Shown here one piece after another: positions 24,099 through 33,997 of a DNA stretch of 64,000 bases. Under the pieces are notes generated by a model. That model was given only the letters and a program-made list of their open reading frames with translations. It was not told the DNA's origin and made no database searches. The translations under genes were made by a program, and so were the position numbers. The first letter of the stretch is position 1, and every line of letters starts with the position of its first letter. This DNA is from an uncultured Caryophanales bacterium (GTDB lineage: Bacteria; Bacillota_I; Bacilli_A; RFN20; CAG-826), in NCBI GenBank assembly GCA_902464635.1, contig CABQKC010000003.1:1-64000 (forward strand), written 5' to 3'.

Positions 24099-25520
24099 AT
24101 GTTAATTAATGACGAACAAAAAATATTAAGAAATATCCAGGAACAGAATTCCTGGTGGGTTAATAATTCAATTAACAAGGATTTAGTACCTTCTTTTAAA
24201 CGAAACGAATACCCTAGAATTAAGAATATATTCTTTAATGAAATAAGGAGATTCCCTGTTCTTTCTGGTCCGCGTAGAGTTGGCAAGTCTACTATAATGT
24301 TTCAACTTATCGATGAACTTCTTGAAAAAAGAAAAGTAAATCCATTAAGAATTCTATTTTATACATTAGATGATTTTTCTAATGATGAGACAAGTATCAA
24401 GGAAGTCATTAGGATTTATAAAAAATATGTTTATTCAGGTGACGATTTCTATTTATTTATCGATGAAGCCCAAAAGGATAAGAGTTGGAAGGCATGTTTA
24501 AAGACTTTGTTTGATTTAAATAAGCAAGTTAGGGCGATGATAAGCGGATCTTCTTCAATCGAAATTGAATCTAGTAACGATGAAAGTGGTTCAGGCAGGT
24601 TTATTACAATCAAGGTACCTACTTTATCTTTTTATGAATTCTGTAAATTAAACAAAAGAGAAATTGAACTACCTGATGTCGATGTTTTTAAGATGCACAC
24701 ATTGTCATTTCTAGAACAAAATATCATCTATGTAAAAATAGCATCTCTTTATGATGAATTTATTAGATATCTTAAATTGGGTGGATTCCCCGAATATTCT
24801 AGAAGCAAAGAATATAACTATGTTTCAAGATTAATTAGAGACCAAGTCGTTACTAAATCCATAAGGATAGATATTCCAAAGACATGCCAAATTAGGGATG
24901 TTGATACCTTAAGTAACTTATATTCGTATTTTTGTTATCATTCATCGGATTTAGTTAATGTTGATACCATTTCTACTAATTTAGGTATCGATAGGGCAAC
25001 TTGCAATCAATATATTCTGGCTTTGGAAAAGGCCAATTTGATTTATATTTCAGAGCAATTGAACCTAAATGGGAAAAAGGCATTGAAGCCAAGAAAGAAA
25101 ATATATGTCTCCGATTATGGGATTAGATGTGCCGTTACTAGGATTAATGACATCGAAACTGACGATATTGAATTAGGGCATGCGATTGAAACGGTCGCTT
25201 TAAAACATACAAAGGATTATTTCTCTAGTCTTGATAATGAATTATATAATGTTGGCTTTTCTAAGATGAAAGGGGATAAAGAAATCGACATAGTCATCCA
25301 AGAGCAAGGAAACGATATCCAATATGTTGAGGCTAAATATAGGAAGACACCTCACATTAAAGATAGTGATGGTATTGTTGTGTATGGATTAGAAGGAGTG
25401 CCTGGGTATGTTATTAGTAAGAATACCGATGACTTTGGGTTATCTAATCGAGAAAAAACCGAATTATATCGAATGCCCGCGGTCGCTTATTTCTATTTGT
25501 TAGGCAAGAAAAAGCAATAA
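24099..25520 (+). CDS. AAA ATPase with DUF4143 domain
   Basis: A 473-residue ATPase of the COG1373 type. Walker A is GPRRVGKST (about 57-65), Walker B FYLFIDEAQ, and a sensor segment follows (MISGSSS). A winged-helix part and the C-terminal DUF4143 PDDEXK-like fold (GDKEIDIVIQ..YVEAKYR) follow. Such genes are frequent, often duplicated accessory genes in anaerobes and have no proven function; links to mobile elements or defence are guesses. GAAGGAG precedes the ATG. It is monocistronic. Confidence 0.88.
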   Translation: MLINDEQKILRNIQEQNSWWVNNSINKDLVPSFKRNEYPRIKNIFFNEIRRFPVLSGPRRVGKSTIMFQLIDELLEKRKVNPLRILFYTLDDFSNDETSIKEVIRIYKKYVYSGDDFYLFIDEAQKDKSWKACLKTLFDLNKQVRAMISGSSSIEIESSNDESGSGRFITIKVPTLSFYEFCKLNKREIELPDVDVFKMHTLSFLEQNIIYVKIASLYDEFIRYLKLGGFPEYSRSKEYNYVSRLIRDQVVTKSIRIDIPKTCQIRDVDTLSNLYSYFCYHSSDLVNVDTISTNLGIDRATCNQYILALEKANLIYISEQLNLNGKKALKPRKKIYVSDYGIRCAVTRINDIETDDIELGHAIETVALKHTKDYFSSLDNELYNVGFSKMKGDKEIDIVIQEQGNDIQYVEAKYRKTPHIKDSDGIVVYGLEGVPGYVISKNTDDFGLSNREKTELYRMPAVAYFYLLGKKKQ

Positions 25521-25561
25521 TATATTTAACCTTAATTTCGACTGCAAAAGTTTTTTGTTGT

Positions 25562-25589
25562 TTAATATTAATAATATTAACTATATAAT
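25562..25589 (+). promoter_or_regulatory. Promoter with 19-bp inverted repeat
   Basis: TATAAT at 25584-25589. Between it and the weak -35 (TTTAAT, 25561-25566) lies TTAATATT, AAT, AATATTAA (25562-25580), a perfect 8-bp inverted repeat that could hold a repressor for the lipoprotein operon. Confidence 0.55.
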
Positions 25590-25616
25590 ACCCCTTTGTA
25601 TGAACGAGGGTATTTT

Positions 25617-27722
25617 ATGAATTTGTCTAAATTTAAAAAATCCTTGTTAGTTATTTCTAATCTAGCCCTTCTATTATCTTGCGGCGAGCCAAGTTCGTCT
25701 AGCGAACCTACTAGCAGCAAAGATAGCAGCGAAGAGGACTCCTCTTTGGTAGAAGAAGACTACAAAGAAGAACTAACAAAGATGCTTAAAGAGCTTTCCA
25801 AAGCTGTTTCCTACTCATCTTTAGTTACCGTTACTTCCTCAACTGGAACTGGAGAAAACTTACAAAATTATTATGGACGTTATTACCTAGATGTCCAAAC
25901 AACCAAGAAGGAATATGCCTATCAACAATATGAAGGCATCGAAAGTAACACTTCTCTTCCTAAGAAAGAAGTAGTCGCGGATTCAGGCTATTTCTATACT
26001 GATCCATTTGGCAATACTTATAGCAATTACCTTGCTATTAATAATGTCTTGATTCCTTATCAAATTAGCCAAGATACAATCCAAGGTAGTAAGCCTGTAA
26101 TTTGGGATGAATCTGGATTATGTGATGTCTTCTTTGATCTGAAATCCGATATGTTTGATAAGAACAAAGACGGCAGTTTTATTTTAAATGATAAGGCCGA
26201 TGCATCGCTTAGAAGGAATATAACGGCCAATTTCTTTGGTTCAAATACTGTTCCTGCTGCTAAAGATTTCATCTTGACTATTAAAGATGGACATATAAGC
26301 GAATATTATCTTTCTACCGAAACCCAAAAAAGATATGACCCAGCTTATCAAGCTAATTACACCATGCAATATGAATTCGAAGGAAATGTTGTTGCTTATG
26401 GTGAGGATAATGAAGAAATAAAGAAAAACTTCATTAAGCAAGCAAGCGGTGAAAAAGATGAAGCCCTAGAATCAACATTAGCTAAGCTTAGAAAAAATAA
26501 TTATAAGGAAACTACTTCCATCTATAGAGTAGGGGAACCAGATTTATCCTTAAAAGGCACTTTAGCCCAAAAGAATGAGACCATGTATGGGAATTCCACT
26601 AAAGTTGCTAAAGTCTATAACGCTACTAATAAATTGCTCTCAAGTAAATATTATTACGAAACCGAAGACAATTTCATTCAGGAAGTAATCGAAATACAGG
26701 GGAATTATTATAACCAAGGACTTAAGTTATCTAATTCCAATTTATCTACTACCTTCCCTCAATTTGCTATGTCTTCCCTTTTCTTCAATAAAGAAGAAGA
26801 TGGGCTATATAGCTATGAAATCGGTAATAAGAATTGCCAGATATTCGCTTCTAATACATTTACTGAAGTAACTACTTCTCTATTGTATTCTTCTACAATC
26901 GACTTAAGGAAAGAAAACGAAGTCACCATTTCCGGAATATATGCGATAAGTAGCGATTCCATGACTGTTTATTACAAGCTTGTCTCTACATTTAGCGATA
27001 TAGGGACTACCGTTACTGGAATTGATCCTAGCAAGATTAAAGATGGTGATAGCCTTACTCTAGATCAATTATTTGCTGGGGATGAATATCTATCTACTGC
27101 TAAAAAAATATTAGGCGAAGATAGATTTAATTCCATTGTTACTTTAGGTGGATATTATAACCAAGCAACCTTATTTGCATCTGAAGAAGACAAGCAAGTT
27201 CAGATGCAATATTACATGGGCAGTCTTGCTATCTATGATTTTGATGGAGATGGTTCATTGTCTTCTTATGAACAGGCTGCCTTATATAGCGAAGTCGACC
27301 GTGTATTGCGCGCCTATTCTTCTAAAGTAGATTCTACTTACTGGCCTGAATTAAAAGCAGGGCTATATCCAAATACTTCCTTGTGCATCGAATTGACTTC
27401 AACCCAAGTTGTATCTAAAGGAGTTGAACTAACATTAGATGTCTTCTTCACTTATGATCAATCTTCTTCTAGTGCCTATATTGTTATCGAGGCTAAATAT
27501 AACGAAAAAGTAACAGTTACCTTCGATTTCAATTATGAAGGGGAGGAGAACATAACAAAAGTTATCAATAAAGGCGATAAAATCGATGCCTTAGCTGCTA
27601 GAAGGAAAGGATATATGTTCCTAGGCTGGTATAAGGATAAGGAACTTACCGAAATCGCTTCATTTGATGAACCTATTTCATCAGATACGACTTTCTATGC
27701 CAAATGGGAAAAAATAAATTAA
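25617..27722 (+). CDS. Lipoprotein with EF-hand loop and InlB-type repeat
   Basis: A 701-residue lipoprotein. The signal peptide ends in LLLSC, followed by a Ser-rich linker. The long central part is unrecognised beta-rich sequence. Near residue 540 a canonical 12-residue EF-hand loop appears (DFDGDGSLSSYE), implying calcium. The last 75 residues are an InlB B-repeat/Flg_new unit (KVINKGDKID..RRKGYMFLGWYKD..TTFYAKW). The start at 25617 is preferred: GAGGG lies six bases before it and the signal peptide begins there. It leads a three-lipoprotein operon. Confidence 0.88.
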   Translation: MNLSKFKKSLLVISNLALLLSCGEPSSSSEPTSSKDSSEEDSSLVEEDYKEELTKMLKELSKAVSYSSLVTVTSSTGTGENLQNYYGRYYLDVQTTKKEYAYQQYEGIESNTSLPKKEVVADSGYFYTDPFGNTYSNYLAINNVLIPYQISQDTIQGSKPVIWDESGLCDVFFDLKSDMFDKNKDGSFILNDKADASLRRNITANFFGSNTVPAAKDFILTIKDGHISEYYLSTETQKRYDPAYQANYTMQYEFEGNVVAYGEDNEEIKKNFIKQASGEKDEALESTLAKLRKNNYKETTSIYRVGEPDLSLKGTLAQKNETMYGNSTKVAKVYNATNKLLSSKYYYETEDNFIQEVIEIQGNYYNQGLKLSNSNLSTTFPQFAMSSLFFNKEEDGLYSYEIGNKNCQIFASNTFTEVTTSLLYSSTIDLRKENEVTISGIYAISSDSMTVYYKLVSTFSDIGTTVTGIDPSKIKDGDSLTLDQLFAGDEYLSTAKKILGEDRFNSIVTLGGYYNQATLFASEEDKQVQMQYYMGSLAIYDFDGDGSLSSYEQAALYSEVDRVLRAYSSKVDSTYWPELKAGLYPNTSLCIELTSTQVVSKGVELTLDVFFTYDQSSSSAYIVIEAKYNEKVTVTFDFNYEGEENITKVINKGDKIDALAARRKGYMFLGWYKDKELTEIASFDEPISSDTTFYAKWEKIN

Positions 27723-27732
27723 GGAGAAACAC

Positions 27733-29649
27733 ATGAAAAAGCAAAGCAAATTGTTATTAATCTCATTATCATCATTAATGCTATTTTCTTGCGCTGGGGG
27801 AGATATTTCTTCTAGCTCTAGTAGTAGCACTTCCTCAAATAAAGGTGGTGAATTCACCTCGGATGTATCTTCTATTCCAGATAAAAGCGATGATACTAAT
27901 CCAAGCATCTCTACCAAACCTTCTAATTATGATGCCATTACTGAAGATGTCTTTAATGAACTTAGAAGCAGTGGCTTATTAATCCAAGGCAAGGTTAACT
28001 GGGAATTCTCTGGAGAAGTAACTGATCCTACCTATGGCATGACTTATGATGCTAGCGAAAAAATTAGTTTCTCCAAGTTTGCAGGACAATCTTCTGCTAC
28101 ATTAAATAGCGAAGTACGCTTCTCTTCTACTAGCGATGAAGCTGATCCTGATGCTTCTTATACCTTTAAAGTATTCCGTAATGAAAAAGGGTTACTAACT
28201 AGATTATATCTAGGTGCTGATAATAATGTGCATGAAGTTGTCTATACAGCTGAAGATACTGATGAAGACGGAAATAAAATCAATGTCGAAGTTGGCTATG
28301 ATAGATATTTCGCTAATCCATTTAAACTAATTAATTATTCTGATATTAGGGACAATAAGGATGGAACTTATTCAGTTACTTCCTATTCTGCTTCCGATTT
28401 TGGAATTGCTGCAATGTTCTTTGGTGAGACTTTTGAAGCTGACGTAAATAAGTGCTTATTAACCTTAGAAAGCGGAACTGTACATCTTGATATCCAAACT
28501 GCTAGAAAGGTCTATGAAGATGATACTAGTGTATATAACTGGTTCACTGCAAGCATGGATATCATGCAAGCCCAGGAACAAGATATCGCTAAGCCTGCTC
28601 CATATGAAGAGTCCGAAGAAGTAAAACCTTTATTAAATGCGTTTGGTGAAATTTCAACTTCCTTAAAAGAAGGGGGACATGGTGTTACTTTCTCTTATTC
28701 TGAATATTATCAAGAGAACGAATATAGGAAAGATGTTACCTATATGACTCCAGAAGGATATGTTACCGAATCCAATTCCAAAGGTAGCGTTCCTAGTGGA
28801 ATTGCTAAGTTTGATAACGGCAAGAATTATTATTTTGAATTCAGAAACAACAAAATCGTAAAAAGTGGAACTTCAAATACATTGCATCTTCCTGAATATG
28901 GTCTAGATTCCTTATCTCCATATATCTTCTCTAAGGACGGCGAGAATACCTACTCGGTCAAGACCAGGGCTTTAGGACAATACGCCGCGATGGTCATGTT
29001 TGATAATGACCATGCTGGCAATATCTATGGTAAATTCTCTTATTTAGGTGATTCTATCCAAGGTACAACTAATTTAGTCCTCACCCTTGAAGGCGGACAT
29101 CTAAAATCGATTACCTATAACTACTTATATGCTGGCAGATTAATTATCGGTACTTGCATTATTTCTGATTTAAATGACACTGAATTAGGTTATCAATTCA
29201 AGACTATGCAACTTGGACCAGTCCAACCTGGATATGAAAAGTTTGTTGGTGACTTCTATTCCTATGACTACGGAACCATTGGAGTAGAAAATAATAGACC
29301 AAAATGGGATTTAAGAGTCTATGGCGATGGTCAATATGCCATTAAAGAAAGAGGGCAACTTGGGGAAACGGCTGATCCAATTCCGGATAACCCAACCAAG
29401 TCACAAGGCGTCTTAAAAGGTGATACATTTATTGTTACTACTCCTGACGGAATGGAATTGCCATTAAAATATTATCCAGCCAATTCTAGCTTTGATTTAG
29501 GATATGGTGGATTAACTGACCGCAACTTCCCAGTCCTATATGGCGAGACCAAAAACAGAGAACACGTATTTACATTCACTTTAGATCCATATTCAGTATG
29601 GAACGTTGATTCTGGCTTAATTAAAAATGCGGGGGAATATGCAAAATGA
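27733..29649 (+). CDS. Surface lipoprotein, Ser-rich linker
   Basis: A 638-residue lipoprotein of unknown family. The signal peptide ends in MLFSC, followed by a Ser tract of about 45 residues. Two halves share a similar beta-rich layout around 200 residues each (..YFANPFKLINYSDI..DFGIAAMFFG and ..GLDSLSPYIFSKD..LGQYAAMVMF), suggesting internal duplication of a LolA/LppX-like half-barrel fold. AAGGAG precedes the ATG. It is coupled to the next lipoprotein by an ATGA overlap. Confidence 0.85.
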   Translation: MKKQSKLLLISLSSLMLFSCAGGDISSSSSSSTSSNKGGEFTSDVSSIPDKSDDTNPSISTKPSNYDAITEDVFNELRSSGLLIQGKVNWEFSGEVTDPTYGMTYDASEKISFSKFAGQSSATLNSEVRFSSTSDEADPDASYTFKVFRNEKGLLTRLYLGADNNVHEVVYTAEDTDEDGNKINVEVGYDRYFANPFKLINYSDIRDNKDGTYSVTSYSASDFGIAAMFFGETFEADVNKCLLTLESGTVHLDIQTARKVYEDDTSVYNWFTASMDIMQAQEQDIAKPAPYEESEEVKPLLNAFGEISTSLKEGGHGVTFSYSEYYQENEYRKDVTYMTPEGYVTESNSKGSVPSGIAKFDNGKNYYFEFRNNKIVKSGTSNTLHLPEYGLDSLSPYIFSKDGENTYSVKTRALGQYAAMVMFDNDHAGNIYGKFSYLGDSIQGTTNLVLTLEGGHLKSITYNYLYAGRLIIGTCIISDLNDTELGYQFKTMQLGPVQPGYEKFVGDFYSYDYGTIGVENNRPKWDLRVYGDGQYAIKERGQLGETADPIPDNPTKSQGVLKGDTFIVTTPDGMELPLKYYPANSSFDLGYGGLTDRNFPVLYGETKNREHVFTFTLDPYSVWNVDSGLIKNAGEYAK

Positions 29650-31901
29650 AAAAACATAATCTATTTATTTTATCTTTGAGTTCGTTATTAGTTTTAGTTG
29701 GGTGTGGGGAAGGTAGTTCATCTTCCTCCTCTTCTAAACCTGATAGCGAGACTCCTATAGTTACCAAAACTGATTCAGAGATTAAAAGTACTGAATCTAA
29801 TGAATCTAGCGTTACTACAACCGAATCAGAAGTAACTAAATTTGCTATCCATAACGGGAATGAAAACGTTACTTTAACCGATATTAATGAATCTGCTAAA
29901 GAAGGGGATGTCATTACTTTTGGTTATAAAATCAAATCCGGTTATGAATTCAAAAATGAAGTAAAGATAGTTACTTCTAATAATGAAGAAATTGCTTTTA
30001 CTAATAATAATGATGGCACCTATACATTTACTATGCCATCTAGTGAAGTAACAATCACATTAGCAACTAGAAATAGGCTATATAAGATTAGCAAGGATGA
30101 AGAAACATCTAGATTAATCTCTTTGATTAAATGCGACTACAGTGCCGATTACCTAAGTGAAGAATCTACAACTAGTGAAGAAGATATCTGGATGCATAAT
30201 TCCAAAGCTGAGTTTTCTAAGACAGTTAAGGTCTATCTAACTAGCAATGCAACTTTAAAGCCAACTGGAATTACTCTTGCTGAACTAGATAATAAAGTTA
30301 TTAACTTAGAAGAAGGTTCTGACTTTGTAAGCTTTGTTATGCCTAATAAAGACGTGACAATTAAAGTCAATACAACTAAGAATACCCATCCAGTTACTTT
30401 CAATAATTCTATCCACATTAGTTTGTCTTTATTCTCAAAAGTAGAGGGGGCATATAGTCAAATTAATGAAGTTGTTGCCGGTGATGAAGTTTATCTAAAA
30501 GCTACTAGCAGCGAAGAGAAATATAAGATTAATGAAATTTCTTACTCCTATACCTTAAATTATGGTGGAGAAGTAGTTGATAACAAGTTTACTGAATCTG
30601 ATTTGGTTGATGGTTATTACAAGCTTGCTGTTCCTGAAATAAAAGACGGAACTGCTTTGTCATTTACCGTTACTGAAGTCGAAGCTGGCAAATTTGCTGG
30701 ATATAGCTTTGTAGGCGAATATTTTGGAACTACAACCGAAAAGGGAAGAGCCGAAACTGCTGGCTGGGGAGCAACCGATAAGGTATCTATCGATGAATCT
30801 GGACTTATTACCTTTGGCTATGGTGCTACCGATGAAAGACTTAAAACATATTACGTAGTCTCGGTTGCAACGAGCAAGGACAAAGGTGAAGCTATTGCTT
30901 CTAATGACGAAGGTAAGAAATTCAAGTTCTATTATGATGGAACTAACATCATTGCAGATGCTTCATTGCAAAACGAGGAAGAAATCTTTACCTCCTCTTT
31001 ATATATAGGATTTAGATCTGGAAACGATACTCCTAGTTATGTTGCCGATATGTACACTGGATATTATGATTCAGTTTCTATTGATTCAACCTCCTATTTG
31101 ACTACTTTCCAACTTTATAAAAAAGATGGAGAAAACACTAATTTGGTTTATTCATTGTATGTTGATTCATCTAAAAAAGAATTTGTTAGAGATGGTGTGA
31201 CAGTTGAATTAACCGAACAAGGTGAATATGTTAAAGATAGATTTAATGTCCAAGGTGCTTCATATAATGTTTTAGTCAACGGAGTTGTTAAATATCGTCT
31301 AAAACAAACCGGGCAATGGAACCCTGCTCGTATTCTTTTAGATTCCTATGTTGGTGAATATAAATTAGAAGGCGAGGCTAGTGCTTCCTTGATTCTTAAC
31401 GGTGATGGGAATGGGACTTATAAAGGTGAAGCCTGCACATATACCGCTTCTGAAAATACTTTGGTTTTAAAAACTTCTACCAAGAAAGTGACAGTTACAG
31501 TAGATGTTGCTGCTTTTATTTATGTTGTAGTAAGTGAAGAAACAATGTCTAATCCATTAGTTGGGTCTACATTTACCGATAATGGTAATGTAAGTTATGA
31601 TTATTACGACGAAGAAGATTATTGGGGCATGCCTGAAACTTATAACTGCACCGTAACTTTATTCTTTAAAGATGCTTCGACATGCGAATTATCTTGGGTT
31701 GATAATGGCAATCAAACCATTATTCCTGAAGGAGAATATCCATATAGTGTCGAAGGAAAACTCATAACCATAAAAGCTACATCTTCTTATAATACTAGCA
31801 TTGATGTTTCTTTGACTCTTTCTGATGATGGGACTAAATTGACATTTAATTCAAATGTAAATTACGAAGAAGTCAAAGGGCAATATTTGACAAAACAATA
31901 A
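29646..31901 (+). CDS. Surface lipoprotein with repeated beta-units
   Basis: A 751-residue lipoprotein. The lipobox is LLVLVGC, followed by a Ser/Thr-rich linker. Three N-terminal repeats (about 60-280) end in FTMPSSEVTI or FVMPNKDVTI, the divergent InlB-like bacterial repeat. The C-terminal 400 residues are unknown beta-rich modules (AGYSFVGEYFGT, SYVGEYKLEGEAS). It is the last gene of the lipoprotein operon and is closed by a terminator. A glycan-binding or adhesive role is inferred. Confidence 0.85.
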   Translation: MKKHNLFILSLSSLLVLVGCGEGSSSSSSSKPDSETPIVTKTDSEIKSTESNESSVTTTESEVTKFAIHNGNENVTLTDINESAKEGDVITFGYKIKSGYEFKNEVKIVTSNNEEIAFTNNNDGTYTFTMPSSEVTITLATRNRLYKISKDEETSRLISLIKCDYSADYLSEESTTSEEDIWMHNSKAEFSKTVKVYLTSNATLKPTGITLAELDNKVINLEEGSDFVSFVMPNKDVTIKVNTTKNTHPVTFNNSIHISLSLFSKVEGAYSQINEVVAGDEVYLKATSSEEKYKINEISYSYTLNYGGEVVDNKFTESDLVDGYYKLAVPEIKDGTALSFTVTEVEAGKFAGYSFVGEYFGTTTEKGRAETAGWGATDKVSIDESGLITFGYGATDERLKTYYVVSVATSKDKGEAIASNDEGKKFKFYYDGTNIIADASLQNEEEIFTSSLYIGFRSGNDTPSYVADMYTGYYDSVSIDSTSYLTTFQLYKKDGENTNLVYSLYVDSSKKEFVRDGVTVELTEQGEYVKDRFNVQGASYNVLVNGVVKYRLKQTGQWNPARILLDSYVGEYKLEGEASASLILNGDGNGTYKGEACTYTASENTLVLKTSTKKVTVTVDVAAFIYVVVSEETMSNPLVGSTFTDNGNVSYDYYDEEDYWGMPETYNCTVTLFFKDASTCELSWVDNGNQTIIPEGEYPYSVEGKLITIKATSSYNTSIDVSLTLSDDGTKLTFNSNVNYEEVKGQYLTKQ

Positions 31902-31919
31902 TATCTATTTAGTTTATTA

Positions 31920-31959
31920 AGGGCTGTTTGCTGTAACTATTGGCAGCCCTTTTTCTTTT
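31920..31959 (+). terminator. Terminator of the lipoprotein operon
   Basis: AGGGCTG (31920-31926) pairs with CAGCCCT (31944-31950), followed by TTTTTCTTTT. Confidence 0.92.
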
Positions 31960-32069
31960 GTTTTTATTCATGCCTTAAAAATATTTATTTTTATCCTTTT
32001 AGATTTACCAAAAAAGTACATTTATCTATTTGTTGTGAGTTATTAAATTTTCCATTTTTTGTTCAACTT

Positions 32070-32097
32070 TTGACATGTTTTTGACTTTTTATATATG
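32070..32097 (+). promoter_or_regulatory. Promoter of the secreted module protein
   Basis: TTGACA at 32070-32075, a 16-base spacer and TATATG at 32092-32097. It sits across the longer frame's start (32075), which argues for the later ATG at 32126. Confidence 0.6.
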
Positions 32098-32125
32098 TTA
32101 TTTTTTAATCAAGAGGTATCAAAAC

Positions 32126-33907
32126 ATGAACTCGAAACATAAAATTTTTATCCCATTTTTCGGCATCTTTGCTGCGTTTTTTACTTATGTTTGTATGCAA
32201 GCGAATAACGGCATAATCCTTCCAAGTGCATCCGCATGTGAGCATGATGGAAATCATTATAGAGGGCAAGGAAACCTTGCGAGTGAGTCTAAACCGGAAA
32301 CATTCGGATATGGTATTCAAGAATATTATATTTGTTGCAAATGCCATGAAATGTTCTTTGCTAAAGATGGCGTTCCCTCAGGCAAATGGACTCCCATCCA
32401 AGATTTAGGAGAATCAATTGCTTCTCAAATCGATGAAAACGATCCAAGAGCTACCAAACTCAATGTTGGTAATTTCTTGAATCTAAACGTAGAAACAATA
32501 AAGATGTCTTCCATAACCGGCTATGACCATGAAGTAGCTAAAGTAGATGGATTTGGAAAGATTGGATTTAATGGGGCTTATTTTGACAGTGATACATTCT
32601 TAACCAACTATTCCAATATATCTTTCGAAGTTAAATTTGATGGAACTTATTCAAGCAATAGCATCCATGCATTCGGAAAAGAACAAACGTTTAAAACGGA
32701 TGGAACTGCAAACACATTAGATAATAGTTTTGCAAGAATATATAAGGATACAGTTGAAACCCAAACTATTAGTCCAAATGTTTGGTATACCGTTTCAATT
32801 AATATTGGTAGCGGAACAGGTCCTGTTGCATCTAATCAATTAAATTCTATTTACATGGAATTCGGGGAAACTTCTCATTCAGTTACCTTACAAAGCCTTA
32901 GATTTGGAACTACCTGGGACAAAGGATTCCAAGCCAAAAAACATGGCATTTCAACTTCTGATGGACTAACTCAAATATCAAGAAAGACAATCGGCGGAGA
33001 AGACTTGTTCACCGTTTATGGAAATGGAACTTTATATTTTGATGATGTTATGAGCAAAGATAATGTTCCGGGTCAATTCTTCCTAAGTAATTATAAGTAT
33101 GTATCTTTTGATATTTATTCTACATATCATGATGCTCCACATGCTTATGTACCTTATAGCGATGTTTGGATGCCCTCAAACGCGGATTGGAGTTGGGCTT
33201 CTTCACACCCGGAAGGATTATTTGTTAAGAGTTATCAAAATGGAGTAGAAGTCGATAAATTCAATCTCGACCAGTGGTATACATTTAATTTTGAAATATT
33301 GAATTATGTCAATGGTTCAGTCAGGTTTGAATTAGGAGCGACGTTTACTTATATAACAAATTTTAAATTTAGTGTTGAACCAACATTAGGTGAAGTCAAA
33401 ACGGCTGACGATAAGCCAGATTACGATCCATTAGGTTTTGCTTTGAATAACACAACTTCGACAATGACAAAAGTTGAAGAAGATGGAAAAACTTGCATGA
33501 AAGTTGTAACTACTGGAAAAACTGAATTATATTTCTTAGACATCGGCGCAAAAATAAAGCAAACAGACGGCTCAACCAAAGGAGTTGGCGGAGCTTATCA
33601 TGGCGGATATAAATACTTTAGTTTCGATGTCAAAGTTGTAAAAGGCAACAATTTCTATTGGGCCATACCATGGGAAGGTGTTGCACATAGCGCGACAGGG
33701 TATTGCGAATCTGGTAAAACAGAGTATTTATCATTCTCTGATTTGCATGGCAATCCTGTCCCATCAATTATGTGGTATAACAATTGGTACAGGCTGAAAG
33801 TAAAAATAAACGATGCTCAAGGAAATGATTGGTGTATGACCTGGGGATTAAATGATGAAGGTGGGACCGAATATATATCTGCAACCTTCAATTCTACGCT
33901 TAATTGA
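32126..33907 (+). CDS. Secreted protein of repeated beta-sandwich modules
   Basis: A 593-residue exported protein. An N-terminal signal/anchor (about 5-35) is followed by a Cys/His segment (CEHDGNHY..YYICCKCHEMFF) resembling the repeats of the lipoprotein at 18765. Three modules of about 130-150 residues follow, each built as DTFLTNYSNISFEVKF..ARIYKD..NVWYTVSINI..HSVTLQSLRFG, a pattern also found in the lipoproteins at 50030 and 53830. They look like carbohydrate-binding sandwiches. ATG 32126 is chosen because AGAGG lies nine bases upstream and the promoter precludes the longer form. It has its own promoter and terminator, just ahead of the glycan operon. Confidence 0.82.
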   Translation: MNSKHKIFIPFFGIFAAFFTYVCMQANNGIILPSASACEHDGNHYRGQGNLASESKPETFGYGIQEYYICCKCHEMFFAKDGVPSGKWTPIQDLGESIASQIDENDPRATKLNVGNFLNLNVETIKMSSITGYDHEVAKVDGFGKIGFNGAYFDSDTFLTNYSNISFEVKFDGTYSSNSIHAFGKEQTFKTDGTANTLDNSFARIYKDTVETQTISPNVWYTVSINIGSGTGPVASNQLNSIYMEFGETSHSVTLQSLRFGTTWDKGFQAKKHGISTSDGLTQISRKTIGGEDLFTVYGNGTLYFDDVMSKDNVPGQFFLSNYKYVSFDIYSTYHDAPHAYVPYSDVWMPSNADWSWASSHPEGLFVKSYQNGVEVDKFNLDQWYTFNFEILNYVNGSVRFELGATFTYITNFKFSVEPTLGEVKTADDKPDYDPLGFALNNTTSTMTKVEEDGKTCMKVVTTGKTELYFLDIGAKIKQTDGSTKGVGGAYHGGYKYFSFDVKVVKGNNFYWAIPWEGVAHSATGYCESGKTEYLSFSDLHGNPVPSIMWYNNWYRLKVKINDAQGNDWCMTWGLNDEGGTEYISATFNSTLN

Positions 33908-33920
33908 AATTCGACAACCA

Positions 33921-33947
33921 AGGGCTGATTGATTCGGCCCTTTTAAT
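33921..33947 (+). terminator. Terminator before the glycan operon
   Basis: AGGGC (33921-33925) pairs with GCCCT (33937-33941) with an inner GA/TC stem, followed by TTTAATT. Confidence 0.75.
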
Positions 33948-33997
33948 TAGTATCTATTTTCTTTAATAGGGTTTTGGTTTAAAAATATTAATAGATT

